A stretch of DNA of 64,000 nt from an uncultured Ruminococcus sp. (GCA_902787365.1 CADAGC010000005.1:1-64000), one strand, 5' to 3'; counted from the first letter of the stretch, positions 15,425-25,615 are shown. Numbers and translations: made by a program. The notes: generated from the letters alone by a model not told the origin.

Positions 15425-16807
15425 ATGTCTGCACTTTTTGGAGTCATAGCAATACCGCTCGGCTGGATAATGAAGGGCTGCTACCTTCTTGTCAAGAATT
15501 ACGGTATAGCACTCATTCTTTTTACGATAATCATAAGGCTTCTGCTGCTGCCTTTGAATATAAAGCAGCAAAAATCAACTGCAAGAATGTCAAAGCTCCA
15601 GCCGGAGCTTAAGAAGCTTCAGAAAAAATACGCTAATAATAAGGAAAAGTATCAGGAAGAGATGATGGCGCTCTACGCCAAGGAGAATGCATCTCCCACA
15701 GCGGGCTGCCTGCCTATGCTCATAACGATGCTCGTACTTTTTGCACTTATCGAGGTCGTTTATAACCCCCTTTACTATGTAACGGATATAAACAGAGACG
15801 ACCTTGACACTTCAAATAAGCTCATCTCAAACCTCTACACCGTTTCCTATGAGGTCAAGGAAGATGAGGACGTTGATTCTATCTCCGATATACTTAAGAA
15901 GATAGAAAAGGATAACGAGGGCATTTCCGAAGACGATAAGTACGATAAGCTCAAGGACGAGCTTATGGAATACGAAAAGATAGAAAAGCTCGAAATGACC
16001 GATAAGCAGTGGGACAGAGTTCTGGGCGCTATAAAGCTTCATAACGATATAGACACAGAGTTTATGCTCAATGAGGACTATATCACATCAAGCCTTGCAA
16101 AGAACAGGCCTGCGTTGCTTAATTTCAGCTTCCTGAATAAGGCAGACGGCAAGTATGCAGACGTTATCGACTTGGTAGACGATTCGGGCAAGCTGAGAAA
16201 GAATATAGGCGATTTTGACTATACTTTCTTCGGCATAAAGCTTGAAAGCTTCCCCAAGTGGAACGGCTTTAGTTCCGACAGCCTGCTTGTTATAGTTCCG
16301 ATTCTTTCCTTTGTGATGCAGCTGCTCACAACATTCGTTATGCAGCACTTCCAAAAGAAGAACAACCCCTCGGCTTCCGAGGCTATGGGCGGCATGAAGG
16401 TAATGCTGTATGTAATGCCTGTGTTCTCGCTGATAATCACCTTCAACTTCCCCGTAGGTCTTGGTATCTACTGGGTAATGTCAAGCGTTGTGGGTCTGGG
16501 GCAGACTGTGTTCCTTAATATGGTCTACACTCCCGAGCACGTTGAGGAGCTTATCAAGAAAGAAGACGAAAAGAAGAAAAAGAGCGGCAAGAAATCCTTT
16601 ATGGAAAAAGCACTCGAAGCTCAGCAGCAGGGACTTGAGGGCAGAAAGAAGTCCTACTCCGACGATGATGACGACGATGACGAGGAGGAAGAGACAGAGG
16701 AGAAGAAGCTTTCAAAGGCTGAGCTTAAGGAGCTGCAAAGAAAGAAGCTCAACGAGGCAAGAAAGCGCATGGCCGAGAAATACGGCGACGAATACAAGGA
16801 AGACTAA
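15425..16807 (+). CDS. yidC: YidC/Oxa1-family membrane insertase
   Basis: This 460-aa protein inserts and folds membrane proteins. The N-terminal helix and the first conserved helix (ALILFTIIIRLLLLPLNIKQQ) carry the family's Arg, and the charged cytoplasmic hairpin follows (KLQPELKKLQKKYANNKEK). A large extracytoplasmic loop rich in Asp, Glu and Lys (about residues 125-275) is longer than in the B. subtilis proteins. The last helices hold MPVFSLIITFNFPVGLGIYW. The C-terminal tail is a Lys/Glu/Asp-rich charged region with an acidic run near residues 415-430. AAGGAGATATAT precedes the ATG. Confidence 0.93.
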   Translation: MSALFGVIAIPLGWIMKGCYLLVKNYGIALILFTIIIRLLLLPLNIKQQKSTARMSKLQPELKKLQKKYANNKEKYQEEMMALYAKENASPTAGCLPMLITMLVLFALIEVVYNPLYYVTDINRDDLDTSNKLISNLYTVSYEVKEDEDVDSISDILKKIEKDNEGISEDDKYDKLKDELMEYEKIEKLEMTDKQWDRVLGAIKLHNDIDTEFMLNEDYITSSLAKNRPALLNFSFLNKADGKYADVIDLVDDSGKLRKNIGDFDYTFFGIKLESFPKWNGFSSDSLLVIVPILSFVMQLLTTFVMQHFQKKNNPSASEAMGGMKVMLYVMPVFSLIITFNFPVGLGIYWVMSSVVGLGQTVFLNMVYTPEHVEELIKKEDEKKKKSGKKSFMEKALEAQQQGLEGRKKSYSDDDDDDDEEEETEEKKLSKAELKELQRKKLNEARKRMAEKYGDEYKED

Positions 16808-16840
16808 CGGGATAACCCCGATGAAAGGATAGATAAAGAG

Positions 16841-17638
16841 ATGAAAAAAGAGTTTACAGCCAAGACTGTAGAGGAGGCAAAGGCTCTTGCAGCCGTGGAA
16901 TTCGGCGTTGACGAGGAGAAGATAACCTTCACAGTTATCGAAGAGCCTAAAAAGGGATTGCTCTTCACAAAGGGCGAAGCAAAGGTAGAAGCTGTTTATG
17001 AGCAGACTAAGGAGCAGGTAGCAGCAGAGTATATCATCAAGGTGCTTGGCAAAATGGGCTTTGCAGACGCAAAGATAGACATTTCGCCCATTGAGAACGG
17101 CGCACTTTTAGACATCAAGGCAGAGGGCTTTGAAGAGCTGCTCGGCAAAAAGGGCGAGGTGCTCGATTCCTTACAGTATCTTGCATCGCTCGTATCCAAC
17201 AAGATAAACAGAGACTATTTCCGCATAACAACAGACTGCAACGGTTTCAGAGAGAAGAGAAGACAGCAGCTTGAAGACCTTGCAGGCAAGATAGCCGCAA
17301 CAGTTAAGAGAACAGGCAGAACATCAGCCTTAGAGCCTATGAACCCCTACGAGAGGCGCATAATCCACGCTAAAGTATCCGAGTTAGAGGGCGTAACAAG
17401 CCGCTCAACAGGCGAAGAGCCTTACAGAAAGGTTATAATCAGCTCCACCGAGAAGCGCAGCGGCGGCAGAGGCTACAGCAGCGACCGCAGAGGCGGCGAC
17501 AGACGCGGCGGCAGAAGAAACGACAGAAAGCCCAGAGCGCATTTCGACATCACAACATCATTCGAGAAGGACTACAAAAAGCCCAAGCCCGAAGACACAA
17601 TGAAGTCCGCAGGCCTTTACTCGAAGATAGAATTCTAA
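16841..17638 (+). CDS. jag: Jag/KhpB RNA-binding protein
   Basis: In this 265-aa protein the Jag-N domain is at the start (KKEFTAKTVEEAKALAAVEF), then comes a KH domain (ELLGKKGEVLDSLQYLASLV) and an R3H domain (MNPYERRIIHAKVSELEGVTSRSTGEEPYR at about 165-195). The R3H core R-x3-H is intact. The C-terminus is an Arg/Gly-rich tail. KhpB homologues bind RNA and regulate cell division and elongation. It follows yidC by 33 nt in the usual order. Confidence 0.93.
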   Translation: MKKEFTAKTVEEAKALAAVEFGVDEEKITFTVIEEPKKGLLFTKGEAKVEAVYEQTKEQVAAEYIIKVLGKMGFADAKIDISPIENGALLDIKAEGFEELLGKKGEVLDSLQYLASLVSNKINRDYFRITTDCNGFREKRRQQLEDLAGKIAATVKRTGRTSALEPMNPYERRIIHAKVSELEGVTSRSTGEEPYRKVIISSTEKRSGGRGYSSDRRGGDRRGGRRNDRKPRAHFDITTSFEKDYKKPKPEDTMKSAGLYSKIEF

Positions 17639-17648
17639 AGCACACATA

Positions 17649-17678
17649 CCACAGTCCGATGAGGGCTGTGGTTTTTTG
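17649..17678 (+). terminator. Terminator of the rpmH-jag operon
   Basis: CCACAGTCC and GGGCTGTGG form a 9-bp stem with one G-U pair and are followed by six T. Confidence 0.8.
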
Positions 17679-17744
17679 TTTTCTTTTTTGTATCTTTACC
17701 CCAAAAACTTTGCCCGAAACAGCGCATTTTCGGGAGTTTTCGAT

Positions 17745-17773
17745 TTGACTTTTATGCGTTTTTATGTTATAAT
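17745..17773 (+). promoter_or_regulatory. Promoter of the surface-polymer cluster
   Basis: TTGACT (17745-17750), 17 bp, TATAAT (17768-17773). The predicted start near 17780 leaves no leader for the ATG at 17784 and supports the TTG at 17811 as the first codon of the first gene. Confidence 0.75.
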
Positions 17774-17810
17774 TAAATGAAGTATGTATTTTGGGGAGGT
17801 GCGTCTTGTT

Positions 17811-18926
17811 TTGAGCCTTAAGCTTTACGCAAAGGAACAAATGAAAATGCTTTTACAGCACACCTGGCTGCCCCATGTTTACAAAAAGGCGGCAGAGGGT
17901 AAAATACAAAAGGGGCTTGTTATTTTCGCAGATGCCCACAACGACAAACTCCCCTTTTCAATGAAAAAAATGTACGCCGAGGTCAGAGCGCTCGGCCGCT
18001 ATGACATAAAGGTGCGGTGCAGGGATTTTTCGAAAATGTCAAAGCCTGCGCTCACCAAATGGCTATATGGTTTTATGAAGCTCTACGCCAAAGCGGAATA
18101 CGTCTTTATCTGCGACAACTTTCTGCCCGTTTCCTCCTGCGACAAGAGGGCGGAAACGACAGTCGTTCAGCTGTGGCATTCGGGCGGGCTTTTAAAGAAA
18201 TCGGGCTACGACCAGCCCTATTCCGTGCCCGAATACTACAAGGGCAACGTCTTTGCAAACTACGACTTACTCACCGTCAGCTCTGACTGCTGCGTGCCTG
18301 TTTTCACACGCATGATGCGCCAGCCCGAGGGTGTTGTCAAGGCAACGGGCGTTTCAAGGACGGATATGTATTATAGCCGCAAGTTCAAAGCCAACTGCAA
18401 GCGTGAGTTCTATAAGCGCTACCCCGAAGCAAAGGGCAAAAAAATAGTCCTCTACGCCCCCACGTTCAGAGGCAGCGCCTCCGAGCCGGAAATGGTGGGC
18501 GAGGAAATGGTAGACAAGGCCTTTGAGGGGCAGGAGGAGTTTTTCCTCGTTAAAAAGCTTCACCCGCACTATGAAAGCTACAGCGGCAAGATCAGCTGCG
18601 ATATACCAACCGAGCGTCTGCTGCCCGTGGCTGATATGATGATAACAGACTTCTCATCTGTGCTGTTTGACTACTCGCTTTTTGAAAAGCCCTTTGTCAT
18701 CTTCGCACCCGACTATGATGAGTATGTTGAAAAAGTCGGCTTCTATGCCGATATAGAGCGCTTCCCCACCACCGTTGTAAAAGACGGCGGCGAGATAATG
18801 AAAGCCGTAACTCACGAGCTTTCAAAGCGGGGCAAAAGCGAACTGTTCGCATTCCACGCCTACCATATGGGGCGGTGCGACGGTAAAGCCACCAAGCGAA
18901 TAATGAAACTGATAAAAATGATATAA
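17811..18926 (+). CDS. CDP-glycerol/ribitol glycerophosphotransferase-family protein (TagB/TagF-like)
   Basis: This protein of about 371 aa carries the poly-glycerol-phosphate transferase fold. Its diagnostic pieces are QLWHSGGLLKKSG, the ATGVSRTD segment, LYAPTFRG, KLHPHYE and DMMITDFSSVLFDYSLFEKP. These correspond to the nucleotide- and phosphate-binding motifs of TagB/TagF, which add glycerol- or ribitol-phosphate units to a lipid-linked chain on the inner face of the membrane. The single domain and the lack of an N-terminal glycosyltransferase suggest a primase (TagB) role; this is inference. The TTG at 17811 has GGGGAGGTG 9 nt upstream. Confidence 0.83.
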   Translation: MSLKLYAKEQMKMLLQHTWLPHVYKKAAEGKIQKGLVIFADAHNDKLPFSMKKMYAEVRALGRYDIKVRCRDFSKMSKPALTKWLYGFMKLYAKAEYVFICDNFLPVSSCDKRAETTVVQLWHSGGLLKKSGYDQPYSVPEYYKGNVFANYDLLTVSSDCCVPVFTRMMRQPEGVVKATGVSRTDMYYSRKFKANCKREFYKRYPEAKGKKIVLYAPTFRGSASEPEMVGEEMVDKAFEGQEEFFLVKKLHPHYESYSGKISCDIPTERLLPVADMMITDFSSVLFDYSLFEKPFVIFAPDYDEYVEKVGFYADIERFPTTVVKDGGEIMKAVTHELSKRGKSELFAFHAYHMGRCDGKATKRIMKLIKMI

Positions 18927-18946
18927 CCTGAAAGGAAGATGTAAAA

Positions 18947-19687
18947 ATGATAACAGCAATGCTCTTTGCGGGCGGTATAGGTGCCCGTATGAAATCTGTC
19001 GATATGCCCAAGCAGTTTTTAGAGGTAGGCGGTATGCCTATCATAATACACACAATGGGTCATTTTGCACGCCACCCCGAGGTAGATGCAATAGTTATCG
19101 CCTGCAAGGAAGACTGGATCGACTACTTAAAAGACCTTATCAAGCAGTATAACGTGCCCAAGGTAAAGGCTATCGTTCCCGGCGGCGCTAACGGCTTTGA
19201 CTCTATCCATAACGGCGTTGTGGCAACTGCCGAGTTCCAGAAAAACGATGATGATATAATCCTCATCTGCGACGGCGTGCGCCCCATGCTTTCCGAACAG
19301 CTTATCACTAACTGCATAAACGATACAAAGAAATACGGCACGGCCGTTCCCGTAACGCCTGCTATCGACTCGCTCCTCTATTCCGAGGACGGCGAGAACT
19401 GCGCAAAGAGCTATCAGAGAAGCACCATGTATATCACCCAGGCACCCCAAGGCTATACAATGGAGCGCATACTCTGGGCACACGATGAAGCTTATAAGAG
19501 AAACATCTTAAACCCCGTGTCCTCCAGCGAGCTGTTCATTGAGCTTGGCGAGAGCGTTCACATCTTCATAGGCGAGCGCTTCAACATCAAGGTAACAACT
19601 CCCGAAGACCTGACAACGCTCCGCTCACAGTTCTACTATGAGAACTACAAGAAATTTGCAAAGGAAGAGTTAAAGTATGGCTTATGA
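18947..19687 (+). CDS. IspD/TarI-family cytidylyltransferase
   Basis: This 246-aa enzyme uses CTP. The N-terminal nucleotide loop is reading AMLFAGGIGARMKSVDMPKQFLEVGG and ICDGVRPML holds the catalytic Asp. In a cluster with teichoic-acid-type transferases and LicD, ribitol-5-phosphate cytidylyltransferase (TarI) is more likely than the isoprenoid enzyme IspD, though the two cannot be told apart with certainty by eye. No TarJ reductase is present; instead an SDR gene overlaps its 3' end by 11 nt, so the pair may make a CDP-linked polyol or sugar together. Confidence 0.82.
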   Translation: MITAMLFAGGIGARMKSVDMPKQFLEVGGMPIIIHTMGHFARHPEVDAIVIACKEDWIDYLKDLIKQYNVPKVKAIVPGGANGFDSIHNGVVATAEFQKNDDDIILICDGVRPMLSEQLITNCINDTKKYGTAVPVTPAIDSLLYSEDGENCAKSYQRSTMYITQAPQGYTMERILWAHDEAYKRNILNPVSSSELFIELGESVHIFIGERFNIKVTTPEDLTTLRSQFYYENYKKFAKEELKYGL

Positions 19688-20747
19688 GATAAAAGGCTTG
19701 GTAAGCGAGGGCGTTTATAACGACCTCTACGAGATAGCCACTTCCCCCTTTATCGACTGGGAAAGGCTTAAAGGCTCCACCATTCTGATAACAGGTGCAG
19801 GCGGCTTTATAGGCAGCCACCTTACAATGGCTTTAATGCTCAGAAACGACCTTTTCGGCGATGAGATATGCATTATGGCAAATGTCAGAAACAAAGAGCG
19901 TGCCAGCGCAAAATACGGCGATATGCTAAAGCGCTTTGATTTGAGCCTTAATGTGTCTGATGTTTCAAAGGGCGTGAATGCAACGGGTATGGATTTTATT
20001 ATCCATGCTGCAAGCCAGGCAAGCAACATTCAGTTTGAGAACGACCCCGTCGGCACGATAAATGCAAACCTTTCGGGTACAGAGAATATTTTAGAGCTTG
20101 CAAAGGCTAACGGCGCTGTTACGCTTATCGTTTCTTCCCTTAAGGTCTACGGCGCACTCTCAACGGGCAACGACCGCATCTATGAAACAGACATCGGCGT
20201 GGTCGACCACACAAGCTATAAAAACTGCTACGCTATCGGCAAGCGTGCTTCCGAGACTCTGGCAGCAAGCTACGCCAAGCAGTACGGTATGCCTATCAAG
20301 ATAGCCCGCCCCTCATACATCTACGGCGCTTCAAGTTTGGAGGACGACAGAGTATGGGCGCAGTTTATCGCAAATATAGTAAGAAAGCAGGATATCCTGC
20401 TTAAGAGCAGCGGCGCACCCCTGCGCTCGTTCTGCTACGTAACAGATACCTGCACAGCACTTCTTAAGATAATGCTCGACGGCGAGAACGCCACACCCTA
20501 CAACATAGCAAACCCCGCCTCGGACGTAACTATCAGGGGCTTTGCAAAGGCCGCCTGCGAGGTGTTCCCCGAGAGGGATATTCACCTGTCTTTCGCCAAT
20601 AAGGAAGACGAGGCCGAGCCTGTGCAGGATTTCTCAAAGACCCCCGAGATTCTCGACAGCACAAGGCTCAAAGGCCTGGGCTGGGAGCCTAAGGTCGACC
20701 TGCACGAGGGCATAAGACGAGCAGTCGGCATCTTAGAAGCCAAATAA
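19677..20747 (+). CDS. NAD-dependent epimerase/dehydratase (extended SDR)
   Basis: This 356-aa protein has the Rossmann motif [10 protein letters not shown] near residue 40, the AASQAS loop, SSLKVYG around the active-site Ser, and the catalytic Tyr/Lys in [10 protein letters not shown]. The fold is that of sugar-nucleotide dehydratases, decarboxylases or epimerases. It overlaps the cytidylyltransferase gene by 11 nt, a strong sign of functional coupling. A role in modifying the CDP-activated substrate of the polymer cluster is inferred. Confidence 0.82.
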   Translation: MAYEIKGLVSEGVYNDLYEIATSPFIDWERLKGSTILITGAGGFIGSHLTMALMLRNDLFGDEICIMANVRNKERASAKYGDMLKRFDLSLNVSDVSKGVNATGMDFIIHAASQASNIQFENDPVGTINANLSGTENILELAKANGAVTLIVSSLKVYGALSTGNDRIYETDIGVVDHTSYKNCYAIGKRASETLAASYAKQYGMPIKIARPSYIYGASSLEDDRVWAQFIANIVRKQDILLKSSGAPLRSFCYVTDTCTALLKIMLDGENATPYNIANPASDVTIRGFAKAACEVFPERDIHLSFANKEDEAEPVQDFSKTPEILDSTRLKGLGWEPKVDLHEGIRRAVGILEAK

Positions 20748-20772
20748 CAAAGCAAGAAAAGAGGTAAGAGCT

Positions 20773-22092
20773 ATGGAACAGATTACAGCTGATAACAACT
20801 TCCTGCCTCTTACTACCGATATAGCCCTGCGCCTCAGAGAAGATGGTCGCCTTGCCGACCTGCCCGATATACGCATTATCGGCGACGGCAGAGCAGCAGA
20901 GCTTGCAAAGGGCGCACTTGAAACGCTCGGCGTGTATGATCCCTCGGCAGAAGCGGTCATAGCCTTTGACGATCCAAAGCTCCCCGAGGGGGTGCAAAAG
21001 GCGGTCATCATCACAGCAAGCAGGCACACCGCCGAAAAGCTCAAAAGCCACGGCACGAAAGCCGCCCTGCTGCTCGCAAGCGAGAGCGACAAGGGGCTTT
21101 ATGTCACCGACCTGCTGCGGCTTGCGCTGTATGTGCTTATAAAGGGCAAAGCGGGCGGCGTCTACTCGGAAGAGAGCGTAAAGCGCTCGGGCTTTGAGCG
21201 CCTTATCCCGAAAGAAGACGCTTTGGAGCTTAATGCTTACCTTGACAGCGGCTGTGAGGGCGTTTTCTGCTTTGGTGATGCCAAGACCGAGGAGTTTTTG
21301 ACGCTTCAGGCTCGTGAGCTTGAAATACTCAAAGAAACAGACCGTGTCTGCAAAGAAAACGGCATACGCTATTCCCTTGCAGGCGGTACGCTGCTCGGTG
21401 CGGTGCGCCACGGCGGCTTTATCCCCTGGGATTATGATATCGATATAATGATGCCCCCCGCAGATTTTGATAAATTCTGCACCCTGTCAGATAAGTTTTC
21501 TGATAAGTTCTTTTTGCAGACACCCGTGACCGACAAGGGCAACTACTTCTTCACCAAGGTGAGAATGAACGGCACCCTTATGACCACCGAGATGACGGAT
21601 AAACTTGATAATATCCATAACGGCATATTCATAGACGTTTTCCGCCACAGCTACACCGCAAGGACAAAGGCGGGGCAGAAAGCGCACAGGTTTCTTACCA
21701 AGTGCGCAAGAAGCTTAGTCTACAACAAGTGGAACGGCAGCAGCGTGCGTGGCAAAGAAGGCACTAACCTCAACCCCGCAGTACGGCTTGCCGCCACGGC
21801 GCTCAAAACGGCGCTGCCTATGGGCTTTCTCTGCAAAGCGCAAAAGGGCATAATAGATTTTTATAAAAAAGACACGGGATATATGTATGACGGCTGGGGG
21901 CAGCACCTCGGCAGCGGCGCATTCCCCTCAAAGTGGTTTGACAGCTTTACCGAGCTTGATTTCGAGGGCGGGCGCTTCCCCGTGATAGCCGAGTATGATA
22001 AATACCTTACCTACCTATACGGCGACTATAAGGCTCTGCCGCCCATATCAAAGCGGCATATAAGCCATGATATAATAAGGCTGGAACTGTGA
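20773..22092 (+). CDS. LicD-family protein with extra N-terminal domain
   Basis: This protein has 439 aa. The C-terminal 250 residues form a LicD domain, starting [20 protein letters not shown] and followed by WDYDIDIMM, the metal-binding Asp cluster. LicD proteins transfer phosphocholine, or other CDP-linked groups, to surface polymers. The first 170 residues are a Rossmann-like region without a clear family. AAGAGGTAAGAGCT precedes the ATG. Its place between an IspD-like/SDR pair and TagF-like enzymes suggests it attaches the CDP-activated group to the polymer. No choline kinase or uptake genes are in the window. Confidence 0.85.
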   Translation: MEQITADNNFLPLTTDIALRLREDGRLADLPDIRIIGDGRAAELAKGALETLGVYDPSAEAVIAFDDPKLPEGVQKAVIITASRHTAEKLKSHGTKAALLLASESDKGLYVTDLLRLALYVLIKGKAGGVYSEESVKRSGFERLIPKEDALELNAYLDSGCEGVFCFGDAKTEEFLTLQARELEILKETDRVCKENGIRYSLAGGTLLGAVRHGGFIPWDYDIDIMMPPADFDKFCTLSDKFSDKFFLQTPVTDKGNYFFTKVRMNGTLMTTEMTDKLDNIHNGIFIDVFRHSYTARTKAGQKAHRFLTKCARSLVYNKWNGSSVRGKEGTNLNPAVRLAATALKTALPMGFLCKAQKGIIDFYKKDTGYMYDGWGQHLGSGAFPSKWFDSFTELDFEGGRFPVIAEYDKYLTYLYGDYKALPPISKRHISHDIIRLEL

Positions 22093-22120
22093 ACGGGTTA
22101 CATAGCAAATAACTGTGATA

Positions 22121-22290
22121 GCCCCTTGGGGAAACCCCACCACCACCGCCGCCCAAAGGGCGTCGGCGGTCCCCCTCCCCTTTCAGGGGAGGCGTATTAT
22201 TGCGGTTTGGGAACACATTCGCCCCCTTAGCTAACAATCAAGCCTCCCCTAAAAGGGGAGGTGCCCCGAAGGGGCGGAGGGGTTACGCCG
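22121..22290. repeat. CCCCTCC palindromic intergenic repeat (family C), copy 1
   Basis: The 256-bp gap between the LicD gene and the next gene is filled by GC-rich palindromes: GAAACCCCACC, CCTCCCCTTTCAGGGGAGG and CCTCCCCTAAAAGGGGAGG, ending CGGAGGGGTT. The same motifs recur at 37423-37502 and 57123-57184. It carries no gene. As RNA it would fold into strong hairpins inside the polymer operon. Confidence 0.7.
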
Positions 22291-22348
22291 ACAGGCGAGC
22301 AGCAAAAACAAAAGACAGATAAACCAAAACAAAAGGAGCAACAAAAAC

Positions 22349-25054
22349 GTGAAGCTTTCGGTTATTTTTATCTATGACGGAAACGAAAATAATGCGGCAA
22401 AGACCCTTGACTGCGTGAAAAACGCAAACTCGCTCAAAGACAAGATACACCTTATCTTTGCCGATATGTCGGGCAGCGGTGAAGCGTTTTACAAGACCTG
22501 CGCCGATGATTATACAGAGAGCGAATACCTCGCAGCAGACGCTGACGCCGATATAAACGTGCTTTTAAAGGCCGCCTTTTCCGCCGTCACGGGCGATTAT
22601 TTTGCCACGGTGTGCAGCGGTGACAGCTTTGATACCTCGCTTTTTGAGCGCTGCATAAACCTTATGAAAAAATATGACTGCTCGGTATCTTTCGGCGCAA
22701 AGCAGTTTGAGTATGAAACGATAACCGCCAACGATAAGCTCTCATCAGACAGAAAAAACCTAAGCGAAGTTATCGACCTTACCAAGACCCACGATAAATT
22801 CCCCTGGTTCTTGGAAGGCACGCTCTTTAAATCAAATATACTCGCAGCCGTGACTATCGACCCCGCCCTCGGCAACGATGCGGTCAAGATGTTCGTTCTG
22901 CGTGTGCTGCTTATGAACAGTATGGTCTGCTATGCAAAGGGCTGCCGCTATACTTTCTGCACCCCCTACGATAACGAATACCGCCTTTTCCAGGGCGTGT
23001 ATGACAAGGCGTGGTATTATGACAGCCTGCATATGTTTACAGACTTTGCCCGTGAACTTAAGCGCAGCTTTGGCAGGATACCTAAGTATATACAGTATTT
23101 CCTGCTGTTTATGATATACGCCCGCATTGATGCAAACCTCAATAACCGCAATAAGCACGTCCTCGATGAAGAGGAAGCTATGGCGTATATGAGCGATGTT
23201 GCAGCACTCCTCAAACAGCTTGATGATGAGGTCATACTCAACGTCGATGCCGCCGAGATGTGCCGCTACTCTGCAGAGCTTAAGTTCCTGCTCGTTCGTA
23301 TAAAGAACGACTTTGATGATTCCCACGAGCAGCTTATACAAGGCTCGGGCACGCTTTATATGGCATACAGCGGCGTGGTGCTTGCAAGAACCGATGATAT
23401 GAGGGTCAACATACTGTTTATGAACTACGTAGACGGTATGCTCGAAATTGACGCTACCTTCCCCGATATCTACCCCAAGACAAGCTGCAAGCTCATAGCA
23501 AGGCTTGATGATAAGGATATAATGCCCGTATACAATCAGCGCTATACCATAACCAAGATATTCGGCTGCTCGGCTTATAAGCTTCGCTCGTTCCACTTAA
23601 GTATTCCCTTAGACGAAGAAGAGGATATCTACAGGCTCTCCTTCGCACTTAAATATAACGGCAAATACTACAACATCGCCCCCGAGTATAAATCCCACAC
23701 TTCCCGCATATCGGGCAAGCTTGTGTGGATGTACTGGCCTATGACCAGCAAGTATATACTCTTCCACAGCAAGGGCGCTATATGGATAAAAAGAAGCGGC
23801 AAGGGCGAGCGTTTCTATAGGCAGATGAGAATGTTCCTACAGCTCATCGAGGGTCACTCAAAGCTTGACCTGCGAGCACTATTCGGCAGGCTTGCCTACT
23901 GGGTAACAAGGCCGATCTACCGCAAAAAGAAGATATGGATGTTCTTTGATAAGATATATAAGGGCGGCGACAGCTCCGAGTATCTCTTCCGCTATTCCTC
24001 GAAAATGGATGACGGCATCACAAAGTACTACCTGATAGATAAAAACGCCACCGACTACAAGCGCATAAAGGCCGACGGCTTCAAGCCCCTTGTGCGTGGG
24101 TCACTAAAGCACAGGCTGGTGTTCTTCAACGCACAGATGATGATAGTTTCAAACTCCACCGTCTTTGCGTTTAACGACCTTACAATGCAGGGCTCGTCTT
24201 ATTTCAGAGATATCTGCGATTTCCACGTTGTCTGCGTTCAGCACGGCCTTTCTGTTCAGAAGATAGCTATTGCTCAGAACAGACTGCGTGACAACACAAG
24301 GCTCTATTTCTGCGCTTCACCTGTTGAGATAGAAAACCTCTCCCGCCCCGTTTATGACTACGTGGGCTACGATGCGCTCAAACTTACAGGCGTGCCCAGA
24401 TATGACGGCCTTAAGAGCGATGATAAAAAGCAGATAATGATATCCCCCACATGGCGTATGCAGTCTGCGATGCTCGTTTCCAAAAACGAGGGCGTCGCAA
24501 GAGACTATAACGAGCATTTTAAGGATACATCATATTTCAAGGTGTTCAACTCACTCATCAACGACAAGCGCCTGCTCGATGCGGCAGATAAATACGGCTA
24601 CCGCATAAAGTTCGTGCTTCACCCCATAGTTTCGCCGCAGGTGGACGACTTTGACAAGAACGACAGAGTCGATATAATCCCCGCTATAGGCGATATGAGC
24701 TATGAGAAGATGTTCTGCGAAAGCTCGCTTATGGTAACAGACTTCTCGGGCATTCAGTTTGACTTTGCCTATATGCGCAAGCCCCTTGTGTATCTTCACC
24801 ATAACGATATACCTCAGCACTATGAAGAGGGCGCTTACCACTACGACACTATGGCATTCGGTGAGATAGTTCATACAAACGATGAGCTTATCGACAAGCT
24901 GACAGAATATATGAGCACAGGCTGCGTTATGAAAGATAAATACCGCAAGCGTGCAGACGATTTCTATGCATTCGATGACCATAATAACTGTAAGAGAATA
25001 TATACAGAGATGATAAAGTATCAGACGAATGTTATTGATGCTAACAGAAAGTAA
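22349..25054 (+). CDS. Large TagF-like transferase with N-terminal glycosyltransferase-like domain
   Basis: This 901-aa protein begins at GTG 22349 behind AAAAGGAGC. The N-terminus (KLSVIFIYDGNENNAAKTLD) resembles a GT2-like nucleotide-sugar-binding domain. The middle is a beta-rich region, and residues about 540-890 are a glycerophosphotransferase domain: FFNAQMMIVSNSTVFA, VCVQHGLSVQKIA, LTGVPRYDG, ISPTWR, VLHPIVSP, and MVTDFSGIQFDFAYMRKPLVY. This layout is known in capsule and teichoic acid polymerases that build poly(polyol-phosphate) or mixed sugar-phosphate chains. It acts at the cytoplasmic membrane face. Next comes tagD. Confidence 0.85.
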   Translation: MKLSVIFIYDGNENNAAKTLDCVKNANSLKDKIHLIFADMSGSGEAFYKTCADDYTESEYLAADADADINVLLKAAFSAVTGDYFATVCSGDSFDTSLFERCINLMKKYDCSVSFGAKQFEYETITANDKLSSDRKNLSEVIDLTKTHDKFPWFLEGTLFKSNILAAVTIDPALGNDAVKMFVLRVLLMNSMVCYAKGCRYTFCTPYDNEYRLFQGVYDKAWYYDSLHMFTDFARELKRSFGRIPKYIQYFLLFMIYARIDANLNNRNKHVLDEEEAMAYMSDVAALLKQLDDEVILNVDAAEMCRYSAELKFLLVRIKNDFDDSHEQLIQGSGTLYMAYSGVVLARTDDMRVNILFMNYVDGMLEIDATFPDIYPKTSCKLIARLDDKDIMPVYNQRYTITKIFGCSAYKLRSFHLSIPLDEEEDIYRLSFALKYNGKYYNIAPEYKSHTSRISGKLVWMYWPMTSKYILFHSKGAIWIKRSGKGERFYRQMRMFLQLIEGHSKLDLRALFGRLAYWVTRPIYRKKKIWMFFDKIYKGGDSSEYLFRYSSKMDDGITKYYLIDKNATDYKRIKADGFKPLVRGSLKHRLVFFNAQMMIVSNSTVFAFNDLTMQGSSYFRDICDFHVVCVQHGLSVQKIAIAQNRLRDNTRLYFCASPVEIENLSRPVYDYVGYDALKLTGVPRYDGLKSDDKKQIMISPTWRMQSAMLVSKNEGVARDYNEHFKDTSYFKVFNSLINDKRLLDAADKYGYRIKFVLHPIVSPQVDDFDKNDRVDIIPAIGDMSYEKMFCESSLMVTDFSGIQFDFAYMRKPLVYLHHNDIPQHYEEGAYHYDTMAFGEIVHTNDELIDKLTEYMSTGCVMKDKYRKRADDFYAFDDHNNCKRIYTEMIKYQTNVIDANRK

Positions 25055-25078
25055 CCCCCGACAAAGGAGAATAAAAAT

Positions 25079-25468
25079 ATGAAAAAAGTCATAACCTATG
25101 GCACATTTGACCTTCTGCACTATGGGCATATCAATCTGCTTCGCCGTGCAAAGGAGCTTGGCGATTACCTTATAGTCGCACTCTCGACAGATGAATTCAA
25201 CTGGAACGAAAAGCAGAAAAAATGCTATTTCACCTACGAAGAGCGCAAAAAGCTGCTTGAAGCCATTCGCTATGTTGACCTTGTTATCCCCGAAAAGGGC
25301 TGGGAGCAGAAAGTATCCGACGTCAAGGAATTCAAAGTTGACACTTTCGTTATGGGCGACGACTGGGAGGGGAAATTTGATTTCCTCAAAGACATCTGCG
25401 AGGTAGTCTACCTCCCCCGCACACCCGATATCTCCACTACACAGATAAAATCCGACCTCGGCAGATAA
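25079..25468 (+). CDS. tagD: Glycerol-3-phosphate cytidylyltransferase
   Basis: This 129-aa enzyme makes CDP-glycerol from CTP and glycerol-3-phosphate. The HxGH nucleotide motif is present as [18 protein letters not shown] near the N-terminus and [11 protein letters not shown] at the C-terminus is the second signature. Length is normal. AAAGGAG precedes the ATG. It supplies the substrate for the flanking TagF-like enzymes. Confidence 0.95.
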   Translation: MKKVITYGTFDLLHYGHINLLRRAKELGDYLIVALSTDEFNWNEKQKKCYFTYEERKKLLEAIRYVDLVIPEKGWEQKVSDVKEFKVDTFVMGDDWEGKFDFLKDICEVVYLPRTPDISTTQIKSDLGR

Positions 25469-25474
25469 TCTCAG

Positions 25475-25615
25475 AGACGACCCCGAGGCGACTTTTTGGG
25501 CTTTTGGGGGGACGTTCACGTTCACCCAAAAACCCCAAACCCTTCAGGCGCCGAGTGGGTCGGCTCAGGGGGGTATGGGGGGCTGTGCCCCCCATTAGGA
25601 ATAATAACAGAAAGG
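25475..25615. repeat. GC-rich intergenic spacer repeat
   Basis: A 158-nt gap between tagD and the next gene holds CCCAAAAACCCCAAACC-type tracts and a palindrome GGGGGGCTGTGCCCCCC (about 25586-25602). The sequence style is that of the other intergenic repeats here, and the opening GACCCCGAGG matches part of the terminator at 2486. It contains no convincing start signals. Confidence 0.45.
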
